13,384 bases of DNA from Candidatus Aminicenantota bacterium (GTDB lineage Bacteria > Acidobacteriota > Aminicenantia > S016-38): the NCBI GenBank assembly GCA_021161165.1, contig JAGHBF010000009.1, positions 1 through 13,384 of the forward strand, in the 5' to 3' direction. A program made the position numbers and the translations under genes. Positions 1 through 7,626 of the stretch are shown here, in pieces. The notes under the pieces are model-generated. The model saw only the letters and a list, made by a program, of their open reading frames with translations. It searched no databases and had not been told where the DNA came from. Numbering within the stretch: position 1 is the first letter of the stretch; every line of letters begins with the position of its first letter.

Positions 1-207
1 AAATATACTCGTCAGATAATAGACATTTACTGGAAAGGAAAGAAAATAAAAAGGGTAATTTTAAACAGGATAAAGACACAGGATTATCTTAGAGTTAGTG
101 GCACTGGATTCCTGGAATTCAGGATAAAGCCCTATTTTGTCCCGTCCAGATTAGGGCTCAGTAAAGATCCTCGCACATTAGGAATAAAAATATCTGGAAT
201 ATGGTAA
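1..207 (+). CDS. 3' end of an unidentified protein, possibly polysaccharide-related
   Basis: The frame is open from the first base to a TAA at 205-207, giving the last 68 residues of a protein whose start lies outside the window. The tail is rich in beta-strand-like alternation and ends with FVPSRLGLSKDPRTLGIKIS followed by GIW. Tails with a 'P-S-x-L-G-x-S-x-D-x-R-x-L-G-I' pattern are, as I recall, common at the C-termini of bacterial surface-polysaccharide proteins and associated glycosyl or methyl transferases. This is a resemblance and not an assignment. The next gene, a heparinase II/III-like protein, starts 6 to 24 bases later on the same strand, so the two are probably co-transcribed. 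That fits a role in polysaccharide handling. Confidence 0.6.
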   Translation, partial: KYTRQIIDIYWKGKKIKRVILNRIKTQDYLRVSGTGFLEFRIKPYFVPSRLGLSKDPRTLGIKISGIW

Positions 208-231
208 AAATAATTGGTATTATTCAAAGTG

Positions 232-1902
232 ATGATAGAGCTGAAGAATTTCTTCCCTACCCAGAAAGAAAGATGGTTAAGAAAAGAAGGTAAAAAGGCC
301 ACCCCCATCATTCCTACAAAACTAAAATTTCTGCTTGAGAAAGAATTACATAAAACCCCAGCCGAAATTGAAAGGGCAGCAAACTCTTATTTGAAAGGAG
401 AGTTAATTCTTCCGGGTTATCCTCCTATGCCAAAACCAAATATTTCCTGTCTAAAAACAGGACAGAACTGTGGGAACGGTTTTAGTCCAGAATTACTTTA
501 TCTACTTAATAGATTAAGCTGGCTCATCTTTCCAGCCTTTAAATTTTTCATATCTAATTCCGAAGAAATCTACTATAAGATAAAAAAGGACATACTTGAC
601 TGGCTGGTAAAAAATCCCCCATTGCGTGGTCTTGGTTGGAAAAAGCCAGAAGACATAGCAATAAGAGCCGCAGTTTTAACTCTCGTCTACGATGCTATAA
701 AATCCCGTGCCCTGGAGGACAGAAAATTTACTGAAAAATTGGTCTCCTCTCTCTTTTCACATTATTTATACCTCAATGAATTCAGGAACAGCAAAGGGCT
801 GGAAAAACACACTATTCTTGCCGGGCTCCTCTTCAGCGGAATATTTCTAAGGAAATTTTCAGTACCCACACCTGATTTTGATTCCATCATGGAAGAATTT
901 ATTTCCTCTCTGTACGAACAACCTTTCAGAAATGGATTTTTCAGTGGGGGTTCTGTGGAAGCCCACTTATTCTTTTTTGAACTTTCATTATACACCGCTC
1001 TGCTCCTGCACAAAAATAAATACACCTTAGGTGAGGGCTGGGAAAGAATAGAAAGTATGGGGAGCATTCTGCTGGAACTGGCAGGAGAAGATGGCCTTCC
1101 AAGAATAGGAACCGAAAAAAACCTGTTTCTTTTCCCCTTTCACAGATTAATGGACAATCCCGGTTTTCTCCTTTCCCTTTTATACTCTATCAGGAAAGAG
1201 GAAAAAATCGGATATCCTCCTGCTGAAGGAGTTGAGTATTTCGTTAAACCTGCAAAAGGAAACCATTCAAAAAAGGGCTTATGCCTTAAACATGGCGGCC
1301 TTGCCAGTTTGATTAGTGGTAAAAAAAGTGTGATTCTCACATGTATGGACACAGAAGAATCCGACAAACTGTCTTTCATTTTTAGAGTGGAAGATAAAGA
1401 ATTTATTTCAGACCCAGGAACATTTACCTTTTATTCACCTTACACGAAGGAAATATCCTCTACACTCTACCATTCTACTGTCTCCCTTGACGGTAAGGAA
1501 CAGATGAGCATCGTGCCTCCGAAAAACAAAAAATTGTACATAATGACAGAATGCACCAAAACCAGGGTAAGCGCAGAATTTCACTGGGATGATGGTTCCA
1601 CTCACAGGAGAAAAATTGAAGTAACGGATAAGGGATTTGAGATGGAAGACAGTATAATCAGCGAAAAGGATCACCAAATATACTGGTCTTTTATTCTTCA
1701 CCCTGAAGTCTCTCTTAAATTTACTACAGAAGGCGCTGTGCTCAAAAGAGAAAATCTAAGGGCTGTTCTTAAATTCCCTTCAGGTTTTAAAATTATTGTG
1801 GAGCCAGTTAAATTCTCCAGAAGATACGGGGAAGTTGAAACAACAAAAAGAATAATTTTCACCAAAAAAGGAAAGGGCTCATTTAAATTCAAACTTCAGT
1901 AA
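232..1902 (+). CDS. Heparinase II/III family protein with altered His motif
   Basis: About 556 residues, with the two-part layout of heparinase II/III-type proteins. The N-terminal half is a helical toroid domain that includes PLRGLGWKKPEDIAIRAAVL, equivalent to the family's 'RG-xx-W-xxx-E-xAIRA' stretch, and GGSVEAH. The C-terminal half is a beta domain with the hallmark DPGTFTFYSPYTKEISSTLY followed by HSTVSLDGKEQ. Family members are polysaccharide lyases or are encoded in capsule and O-antigen clusters. The usual H-x-H-x-D-x-L-S-F motif reads T-E-E-S-D-K-L-S-F here (D at 1363-1365), so both histidines are missing. The protein may therefore be non-lytic or use other residues. No signal peptide is evident. 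The start is uncertain: ATG at 232 was preferred over an in-frame TTG at 214, and neither has a clear ribosome binding site. Translation may be coupled to the upstream gene. Confidence 0.82.
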   Translation: MIELKNFFPTQKERWLRKEGKKATPIIPTKLKFLLEKELHKTPAEIERAANSYLKGELILPGYPPMPKPNISCLKTGQNCGNGFSPELLYLLNRLSWLIFPAFKFFISNSEEIYYKIKKDILDWLVKNPPLRGLGWKKPEDIAIRAAVLTLVYDAIKSRALEDRKFTEKLVSSLFSHYLYLNEFRNSKGLEKHTILAGLLFSGIFLRKFSVPTPDFDSIMEEFISSLYEQPFRNGFFSGGSVEAHLFFFELSLYTALLLHKNKYTLGEGWERIESMGSILLELAGEDGLPRIGTEKNLFLFPFHRLMDNPGFLLSLLYSIRKEEKIGYPPAEGVEYFVKPAKGNHSKKGLCLKHGGLASLISGKKSVILTCMDTEESDKLSFIFRVEDKEFISDPGTFTFYSPYTKEISSTLYHSTVSLDGKEQMSIVPPKNKKLYIMTECTKTRVSAEFHWDDGSTHRRKIEVTDKGFEMEDSIISEKDHQIYWSFILHPEVSLKFTTEGAVLKRENLRAVLKFPSGFKIIVEPVKFSRRYGEVETTKRIIFTKKGKGSFKFKLQ

Positions 1903-1907
1903 ACCTG

Positions 1908-4526
1908 TTAAAATATTCTATCCTTGCTTACAATTGTTCCTGGTTTCCAGGGGAGGGGAGGTAAAGGTCTGATTTTAACAGGCCTGGTTGTTTCAATGAT
2001 AAGCCGCCTTGGATAAAATCTTTGCCTGTAAATTATCCACCCTTCCATTTTTCCTCTGGATTTTATATAAATCTTTTGAGTACCGGATCTGAGTTTGATC
2101 TTATACCAAGCCCAGGAATTCTTTTGCATTTCCACTTCGGGTTCCAGCTTCATTTTTCCTGCATAAAATTCAGGGACCTCCAATTTCTTCTTTTCGCCTT
2201 CAGCTCTAACAAGCACTGCAAGAATTGCATTTTTAATCCTGGGTGGAACTTTGATTTTCAATTCCATTCCGTCAGCTTTATGTGAAACCTTTGTCTTTAC
2301 TTTTTCGAGGGCTATCTTGAACTCCGGAATTCTATCAGGTTCTATCACCCTGAGGTTAAATTTTACAGACGATACAAGTTCAGGATTAAGAATGACCGGT
2401 TTTCCCTCAGATCTGTAAATGCCTATTTCTATAACATTTCCTTTCACATTTTCAACGGAAAATTCGGCTCCTCCTATAACAGGGATGTTCGCTTTTTTCA
2501 AAGGATAAATTTCGTACACTGCAGTTTCATAACCCTGAAGAGGAATTTCTATCACCTGACCTGAAGTAAAAAGCTGTTTTGAAAATTTCCTGGAAGGATA
2601 AACCCTCTCAAGCACAAGTTTTTCTGCAATACTGGAAAATCCATGGCCAGGGTCCAGTTTAAACTTAACTGATTGAGGCTTCATAACAGGGTTTCTCAAT
2701 GCAATAATCCCTTCTTCTCCCTTAAAATGCACGTATCCATAAGCTTCACCCTTTCCGGGATCTCCTCCTATCATCTCAGTATTAGCAGTTAGAATTAAAA
2801 ATCTATCTTTAGCCCATTTATAGGACTTTGCAATTGCATCCCATTCTGCATCTATCAAAATATCAGGAGACACATAAAGCTCATACATGGAAATTCCTCT
2901 TGCAAAATAAAGCACAGCATTATTCGTGAATTTATCTATTGGTTCATTCTCTCCGCCAAGCTTCTGAAGATGTCCTTTAATAATTCCATGTGTCATCAGG
3001 TTTGAAATGGGAAACCAGAAATCTTTCCTTTTGAGGTCGTCGTACAGCACATAATCTCTATAGGTCATAGCCCTGTCCCTTTTGCTAATGGAAGGAACAT
3101 CTGAATAACCATAATCGTATCCCTGCATCCATATCGTATCTGCATAAAGAAGCCACCACGGGCTGAGCCATGTTCCCGAGGTTATGTTAAGGAAAATGTC
3201 CGGTTTTGCACTTCTAACTTCCTGGCAAACCTGTATAAGTTTTTTCAAAATGGCCCTTCTCGAATAAATCCCAGCAGGATGTCCATGGGCAGGTTCACTA
3301 CAGGAAAACTGGAACCCATCCCATTTGTAATATCCAACATTGTATTTCTTCACAAATTCCAGGACTCTGTTCTTAAAAAGCTGACTGTATTTCCTTCCCC
3401 CAAAACACATCTGGTCTCCTACAGTTTCGTAGCCATGCTCTTTCATCCATTCAACTCTCCAGTTCCTATGTGAATATCCTCCAATCGGACCAAACCAGAT
3501 TCCAAGAGAAGTATTAGTTTTCCCGAGCATATCTGAGATGGGTTTGAGTCCCTGCGGAAATTGTTCCCTGGATAACTGCCAATCGCTTCTGTAAATATCC
3601 CATCCATCATCAAGGACAAAGGCATCCAGCTTTATCCCGTATTTACGTGTCAAATTTCTATTAAACAGGTTAATAATCCTTCTTACATTTTTCTCATTCA
3701 TTATATAGCGGGGGGACTTGACCATTTCAGGAGCTCTGAGGTCGTACCAAGAATTGTAAAGAAGATACGGACGAAGGGAAGCTATCCTTATTTTATCTAA
3801 ATATTTGAAAAACCAGTATTTAACTCTGGAATCAGGGGTTACAGCAAAAACTGCCCAATCAGAAGATACACCCTCAGAGGTTATCTTTTCACCTATATAC
3901 TGGAAGCTTATAATCCTTTTGTCTTTTAACAAATTTGTACCGGCAGGATATTCCAGACCCCAGAAAGCACCTCCTGAATTCATTTTCAGAGCAACAGGTT
4001 GTCCATATCCTCCTTTTTTAACAACTTTATATGGATTTAATATACTGGCCTTGTAGACATATATTTTCCTTAGAAAATGAAGACCTGTTTTGTTATCAAA
4101 AACACTTATTTTTCTCCTAACAAAAAAATCCTCGTTGCCCAATTTATATGTAAGAATGAGATGAAAAGGCACCCTGTTATTACCTGAAAAAATGAGGGAA
4201 AGTTCTTTTTCTTTGCCTGCTATTTTCTCCTTTGCTTCCTGAAAAATGAAGTTTTCTTTGTTAAAAATTACTGGATTCTCAGAATTGTTAACCTTTCCAG
4301 GGGCTCTCCATCCGGTCCACATAACATTCAAAGAAAAATCTCCATCCGTTATTACAGAAGCTGGAAGGCTTGATTTGCTTTCGAGGATTTCCTTTTCAAT
4401 ATGGCCGTTTTTAATTATTATTGTCAGCCGCACTCTCTGGTTTTCTAATGAAAATGATTTACTCGCGGCAAAAACAAATCCGGTTATTAAAGATAGAATT
4501 AACAAATATAGAAATACTCTCTTCAT
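1908..4526 (-). CDS. Secreted GH36/melibiase-like alpha-galactosidase family protein
   Basis: 872 residues with an N-terminal signal peptide (residues 1-20, ending FVFA before ASKS), so it is exported. An N-terminal beta domain (about 25-245) precedes a TIM barrel (about 250-590) of the GH27/GH36 type. Visible motifs are LLYNSWYDLRAPE (255-267), FVLDDGWD (303-310), YYKWDG (399-404) and SGTWLSPWW (450-458). D403 of K-W-D matches the family nucleophile. D471 or D463 is a candidate acid/base residue. A beta-rich C-terminal region follows. The likely activity is hydrolysis of alpha-galactosidic or similar alpha-linked sugars; the exact substrate is unknown. The ATG is preceded by AGGAGG at good spacing. 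The gene ends 5 bases from the convergent heparinase-like gene. Its upstream region has been replaced by a truncated IS3 element, so its original promoter may be lost. Some relatives are annotated loosely as 'enterotoxin'. Confidence 0.8.
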   Translation of the reverse strand: MKRVFLYLLILSLITGFVFAASKSFSLENQRVRLTIIIKNGHIEKEILESKSSLPASVITDGDFSLNVMWTGWRAPGKVNNSENPVIFNKENFIFQEAKEKIAGKEKELSLIFSGNNRVPFHLILTYKLGNEDFFVRRKISVFDNKTGLHFLRKIYVYKASILNPYKVVKKGGYGQPVALKMNSGGAFWGLEYPAGTNLLKDKRIISFQYIGEKITSEGVSSDWAVFAVTPDSRVKYWFFKYLDKIRIASLRPYLLYNSWYDLRAPEMVKSPRYIMNEKNVRRIINLFNRNLTRKYGIKLDAFVLDDGWDIYRSDWQLSREQFPQGLKPISDMLGKTNTSLGIWFGPIGGYSHRNWRVEWMKEHGYETVGDQMCFGGRKYSQLFKNRVLEFVKKYNVGYYKWDGFQFSCSEPAHGHPAGIYSRRAILKKLIQVCQEVRSAKPDIFLNITSGTWLSPWWLLYADTIWMQGYDYGYSDVPSISKRDRAMTYRDYVLYDDLKRKDFWFPISNLMTHGIIKGHLQKLGGENEPIDKFTNNAVLYFARGISMYELYVSPDILIDAEWDAIAKSYKWAKDRFLILTANTEMIGGDPGKGEAYGYVHFKGEEGIIALRNPVMKPQSVKFKLDPGHGFSSIAEKLVLERVYPSRKFSKQLFTSGQVIEIPLQGYETAVYEIYPLKKANIPVIGGAEFSVENVKGNVIEIGIYRSEGKPVILNPELVSSVKFNLRVIEPDRIPEFKIALEKVKTKVSHKADGMELKIKVPPRIKNAILAVLVRAEGEKKKLEVPEFYAGKMKLEPEVEMQKNSWAWYKIKLRSGTQKIYIKSRGKMEGWIIYRQRFYPRRLIIETTRPVKIRPLPPLPWKPGTIVSKDRIF

Positions 4527-4573
4527 CTTTCCTCCTTTTTATAAACTTATTTTAACATCCGAACTCTGAAAAT

Positions 4574-5263
4574 TTAAAAAGGTGCCAGACACTTTGTATT
4601 CCATTCATCCCTAAATTTCCCTATAAAGCTTTCTGCTACCCCATTTTGAAACGGCTTGCCTTTCTGGATTCGAATATGTTTTATCCGAAGTTTCTTTAGA
4701 GACGGGGCTAAAGACTTGCTTATAAATTCCGGCCCATTATCAGAGCGTATGTAAGAGGGTAGCAAGTACCTTTTCGTAAGTGCCTCTAAGTGGTCTGCTA
4801 CATCGTCTCCTGTTATTGAGTAGCCTACAAGGGGTGGAAAAGCGAATTTTGTAAACTCATCTATTACAGCAAGGACCTTTATGGCTCTCCCTGACCTTAA
4901 GCGAGTAAAGAAAAAGTCCAGAGCCCATATCTCAAAGGGATGAGATGCTTTTACCGCAGGAAAAGAGATAGCAGCTTTCTTTTTTGCCTTTATCCTCTTT
5001 GGACGCTGAAGGCTCATCTTCCTGTATAAACGATAGACTTTCTTGAGGTTTACTGATATCCCTTGCTTTTTTAGCTCTATATGAATTCTCCTGTAGCCAT
5101 AGAAGGGATATGCAAAGGCTATTTCTCTTATTTTCTCTTTAAGAAATACATCCTTTTCAGGTTTGCCGCTGCAGTAAAAACTGGAGCGAGCTATAGAGAA
5201 AAGCTGCCTCAACCGCTTTAGCTTCATTCCCATGTCTTTGAGCTTCTTTGCCACCTGCTTCAA
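4574..5263 (-). CDS. IS3-family transposase OrfB, C-terminally truncated
   Basis: 229 residues from a TTG start preceded by GGGGGAG. An HTH_21-like region with PFYGYRRIHIELKKQGISV comes first, then an integrase core. The DD(35)E triad is complete: D in WALDFF, D in SDNGPEF, and E in NGVAESF, with 35 residues between the last two. The usual C-terminus after 'ESF-x-G-x-x-RDE', typically another 45-55 residues ending in an 'RPH-x-LG'-type stretch, is absent. It is replaced by WNTKCLAPF and a stop that come from unrelated sequence. The frame is also open upstream of the TTG, which allows fusion to OrfA by a -1 frameshift. The protein is probably inactive because the core domain is cut short. Confidence 0.85.
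   Translation of the reverse strand: MKQVAKKLKDMGMKLKRLRQLFSIARSSFYCSGKPEKDVFLKEKIREIAFAYPFYGYRRIHIELKKQGISVNLKKVYRLYRKMSLQRPKRIKAKKKAAISFPAVKASHPFEIWALDFFFTRLRSGRAIKVLAVIDEFTKFAFPPLVGYSITGDDVADHLEALTKRYLLPSYIRSDNGPEFISKSLAPSLKKLRIKHIRIQKGKPFQNGVAESFIGKFRDEWNTKCLAPF
4578..4595. repeat. Imperfect palindrome at the broken IS end
   Basis: AAAGGTGCCAGACACTTT, an 18-bp imperfect palindrome: the arms AAAGGTG and CACTTT pair with one bulge around a short loop. It lies exactly where orfB homology stops, and its bases supply the odd CLAPF tail of the truncated OrfB. Related GGTGYC-x-GRCACC sequences are familiar to me as dispersed repeats near mobile elements in many genomes, but I cannot confirm that here. 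There is only one copy in this window. Confidence 0.4.
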
Positions 5264-5274
5264 CTCCCCCTTTG

Positions 5275-5544
5275 TCAGAAATTTTTCTTTATAACTTCGC
5301 TCAGCATCTGTATCTCAAGCTCTTTTTCTGCGAGAATCTTCTTTAGCCTTCGATTCTCTTCTTCAAGAACCTGAAGGCGCTTTGCATCAGAGCTGTCCAT
5401 TCCCCTGTATTTCTTCCGCCAGCAAGTGATCGTCTGCTCGCATACTCCGTATTTCCTCGCAACTGAAGCCGCTGTTACTCCAGGAAGCTCTGCTTCCGTA
5501 AGGATACGGATTACCTGGTCAACACTGTACTTGCTTTTTCCCAT
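5275..5544 (-). CDS. IS3-family transposase OrfA (helix-turn-helix)
   Basis: 89 residues and apparently full length. An N-terminal helix-turn-helix (about residues 5-50: KYSVDQVIRILTEAE, then VARKYGVCEQTITCWRKKY) is followed by a leucine-zipper-like coiled coil (VLEEENRRLKKILAEKELEI). The 'YGV-xx-T-xx-W-x-KY-x-GM' and 'AKRL-x-xLE-EENRRLK' stretches are typical of the IS407-like IS3 subgroup. It binds the element ends. The ATG has AGGAGG five bases upstream. It ends 11 bases before the OrfB TTG, in a different frame. Confidence 0.9.
   Translation of the reverse strand: MGKSKYSVDQVIRILTEAELPGVTAASVARKYGVCEQTITCWRKKYRGMDSSDAKRLQVLEEENRRLKKILAEKELEIQMLSEVIKKNF
5278..5284 (-). promoter_or_regulatory. 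Candidate -1 ribosomal frameshift heptamer of the IS3 element
   Basis: On the minus strand the last sense codons of orfA read A AAT TTC followed at once by the TGA stop. AAATTTC fits the X-XXY-YYZ pattern in the correct phase. Slipping back one base gives AAA TTT CTG ACA and continues without a stop into orfB, making the OrfAB fusion that IS3-family elements need. Sequence pattern only. Confidence 0.45.
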
Positions 5545-5593
5545 TGTTCCTCCTTTACATTTTTATTATCTTATCACGTCTTAACATGAAATT

Positions 5594-5617
5594 TGTCCAG
5601 TTTTTGGGAGCAGGTCA
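5594..5617 (-). repeat. Intact terminal inverted repeat of the IS3 element
   Basis: Read from 5617 on the minus strand: TGACCTGCTCCC then AAAAACTGGACA. It starts with TG and has the C-rich then A-rich then GGACA pattern of IS3-family ends. Its first three bases (TGA) are also the stop codon of the beta-barrel gene. No partner repeat is found at the truncated end. Confidence 0.7.
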
Positions 5618-6844
5618 GAAGCTATAGCGTAATTTTGTATAAACCATGTCGTTATCGTGAAAGCGTCCGAACATTCCTTTAGAACCAGTGAAAATATTGG
5701 CTCCTACCTGTATATCAAAGCCGTCAGCAAAGCTATAGGTAATTTTAGGTCTTATCAGAGCGTCTCCATCAGTTATGCCTATATAGGAGAAAAATTCTAC
5801 AGTAAGGGTGTCGTTGAGATATTGTTTTGAAACAAGGACTGTCATCATATTATGATGTTCCGGCATGGTTAACATGGGAGCATAATCGAATATTATTCTC
5901 TGGATGAACTGTGCGCTGACTTTAGCTCCCCAAAGTGTGTAGTCCAGTCCTATAAGGTAGTGTAGATAATTCTTCTCCGTAACTCCGAAGGGAACGGTTG
6001 GATCTGTTGTCTGGAAGTATTTTCCTACATAGTAGGCAGCTTCACCTCTTAGCACAAATCCCTTTATTGTGGTACTGAAGCTACCTCCAAAGACTGTAAG
6101 TCTGTCGTATTGAGGGATTATGATCATTGAAAGAAGTTGATGGGAAACTGGATCTATCTTCTTTTCTGTAAAGAGAGTGGGATCTGCATCCCATGTGTAT
6201 CCAGCCATAATTTCGAAATCTACAGGACCGGTAAGAGTTGAAAATTTAGCAAAAATTTCGCTGTTTTTAAGGTTGAACGCCACGTCCTTCTTTGAGAAAT
6301 CAAAGATGGTATTTGAGGGTAGTTCCATAACAGGATGCCATATAGAACCTTCCTCTGCCATTTTATTCGGAGAGAAAACAGGAACCCAGACGACTTCTAA
6401 AGTGCTATTCCCTATGTAATAGTCCACTTTTGCAGCTGTAACTCCCATTCTTATTTCGTCGAAGTCCCTTAGCAGAAATTCAGTAAGGTCCTTTGGGGAA
6501 ATTATGTCGGTTATAAACACTCCATCAGCCTTACCCCATATAATCTGCTGTTTTCCAATTCTTATGTCCATGGAGTTAAAATAGAGGTCGAGGTAGGCCT
6601 CTCTCATATCAAATACATTGTCCCTGTCGAAATACTGATAAACATAGGGATTAACCTTGAAGGCCACTTTATCAGATTTAAGCTCAAAGTTTAGATTGAG
6701 GGTATTCTGAACAATTGAAAAATCATAGTCTCCATGGAGCAGTACACCGGTGTAATTCCTTACATAACCTGTAATCTGCACCCCCTCAGCGGCCAATCCT
6801 GCTGCAAGAATGAGTAGTGCGAATAAAGCGATAATTCTTTTCAT
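5615..6844 (-). CDS. Outer-membrane beta-barrel protein of the RND operon
   Basis: 409 residues. A Sec signal peptide (about 1-19, MKRIIALFALLILAAGLAAEG) is followed by alternating amphipathic strands throughout and a C-terminal LRYSF. A final aromatic residue is the standard signal for barrel assembly by BAM. The segment RIGKQQIIWGKADGVF (95-110) followed by ISPKDL resembles barrels of the DUF1302/alginate-export kind, which are found next to MMPL-type RND transporters in other bacteria. I infer an outer-membrane exit or docking protein for the substrate moved by the upstream transporter. Its ATG overlaps the stop of the LolA-like gene (ATGA), with GAGGGG as ribosome binding site, so translation is coupled. 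The stop codon TGA is formed by the first three bases of the inserted IS3 element; the original 3' region is lost, but the protein end looks intact. Confidence 0.75.
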   Translation of the reverse strand: MKRIIALFALLILAAGLAAEGVQITGYVRNYTGVLLHGDYDFSIVQNTLNLNFELKSDKVAFKVNPYVYQYFDRDNVFDMREAYLDLYFNSMDIRIGKQQIIWGKADGVFITDIISPKDLTEFLLRDFDEIRMGVTAAKVDYYIGNSTLEVVWVPVFSPNKMAEEGSIWHPVMELPSNTIFDFSKKDVAFNLKNSEIFAKFSTLTGPVDFEIMAGYTWDADPTLFTEKKIDPVSHQLLSMIIIPQYDRLTVFGGSFSTTIKGFVLRGEAAYYVGKYFQTTDPTVPFGVTEKNYLHYLIGLDYTLWGAKVSAQFIQRIIFDYAPMLTMPEHHNMMTVLVSKQYLNDTLTVEFFSYIGITDGDALIRPKITYSFADGFDIQVGANIFTGSKGMFGRFHDNDMVYTKLRYSF

Positions 6845-7626
6845 CTCACCCCTCTTTTCATCATCCTTTCGGTGAACATCCTGTCGGGTATCCCTGTGTC
6901 AACCTTGATATTTTTGAGCTCCATTACAGTTGTGTGGTCCTTCTGAACGTTGTGCATTTTCACCCTTGCGAGGATCCAGTATCCCTTTATATTCTCGTAT
7001 TTTTCTGCGGTGAGCTCTTTCAGAAATTCTCCGTCTTCATCGTAGAATTTGCGCTTTATGCCTATCCATTTCCCTTTAACAACCCATGTTATAGTCTTTG
7101 AGTACATGTAGTCCGGATCTTTTGGAGTGTTTTCAATTACATAGCAGTCTTCACCGTTAAGTTTTTCCTCTCGTATAATTTTATGGTTGTCTTCTTCGGG
7201 AAGACGGTTTCCAAGGTCGTCATAAGTGAAGTCAGAACCCATGAAGTAATCACTTTTGTCTTCGCTGGATATTCTTTTAATTTTCTTCAATGCTGGCAGA
7301 TATATCCACTGATCATCGTCTTTGTTTGGGTCGTCATAACTCCAGTTCATGAATGAAGTATTTCTGACGTCTGCAGGGGCTATAAAGAACATTATTTTCT
7401 TTTCTACCTTTCCGTAATCCTTGATGTACTGTCTGATCTTTCTGACTCTTTTGTCACCATTGGAATTAATAAGAGTCATAACAAGTTCTGCGGTCATATC
7501 CTTTGGAGAAGGTCTGTAGTAAACCTTCTTCATAATGTCAAGCCCTGTGAGCTTTTCTCCCCCCATCAGGAGAGAGCCTGCTCCGATAAAAATCACCATT
7601 AAGGTTAAAGCTATTGCTTTCCTCAT
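6841..7626 (-). CDS. LolA-like periplasmic outer-membrane lipoprotein-sorting family protein
   Basis: 261 residues. A signal peptide (about 1-22) with no lipobox cysteine suggests a soluble periplasmic protein. The segments PADVRNTSFMNW (84-95), DDDQWIYLPALKKIKRIS (103-120) and DKSDYFMGSDFTYDD (123-137) are characteristic of the 'outer membrane lipoprotein-sorting protein' family (LolA-like fold, PF17131 type). That fold is a half-open beta-barrel that shields lipid chains. The likely job is to carry a lipid or lipid-anchored substrate from the RND transporter to the outer-membrane barrel. The exact cargo is unknown, and it should not be called LolA itself. The ATG overlaps the RND stop (ATGA) and has AGGAGG upstream. 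The next gene also overlaps by ATGA, so the three are made as a coupled set. Confidence 0.8.
   Translation of the reverse strand: MRKAIALTLMVIFIGAGSLLMGGEKLTGLDIMKKVYYRPSPKDMTAELVMTLINSNGDKRVRKIRQYIKDYGKVEKKIMFFIAPADVRNTSFMNWSYDDPNKDDDQWIYLPALKKIKRISSEDKSDYFMGSDFTYDDLGNRLPEEDNHKIIREEKLNGEDCYVIENTPKDPDYMYSKTITWVVKGKWIGIKRKFYDEDGEFLKELTAEKYENIKGYWILARVKMHNVQKDHTTVMELKNIKVDTGIPDRMFTERMMKRGVR

Larger units (their letters stand above)
4597..5617 (-). mobile_element. 3'-truncated IS3-family element (IS407-like)
   Basis: The element encodes orfA and orfB on the minus strand. Its upstream end is intact: read on the minus strand it begins TGACCTGCTCCC AAAAACTGGACA at 5617, which is the TG-starting terminal repeat style of IS3-family elements. 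The other end is missing. OrfB homology stops just after the R-D-E motif at about 4604, no matching terminal repeat follows, and the sequence passes directly into the leader of the glycosidase gene. The element should not be able to move by itself. A target duplication cannot be tested because one flank is lost. Confidence 0.85.

Noticed and set aside
4246..4569. A 107-residue plus-strand reading frame over the glycosidase start
   Set aside because: Antisense to the glycosidase signal peptide and ribosome binding site, low-complexity composition, no start signal.
6841..7626. Calling the LolA-like gene lolA
   Set aside because: Its motifs are those of a distinct LolA-like family linked to RND transporters, it is longer than typical LolA, and no lolB or lolCDE genes are nearby.
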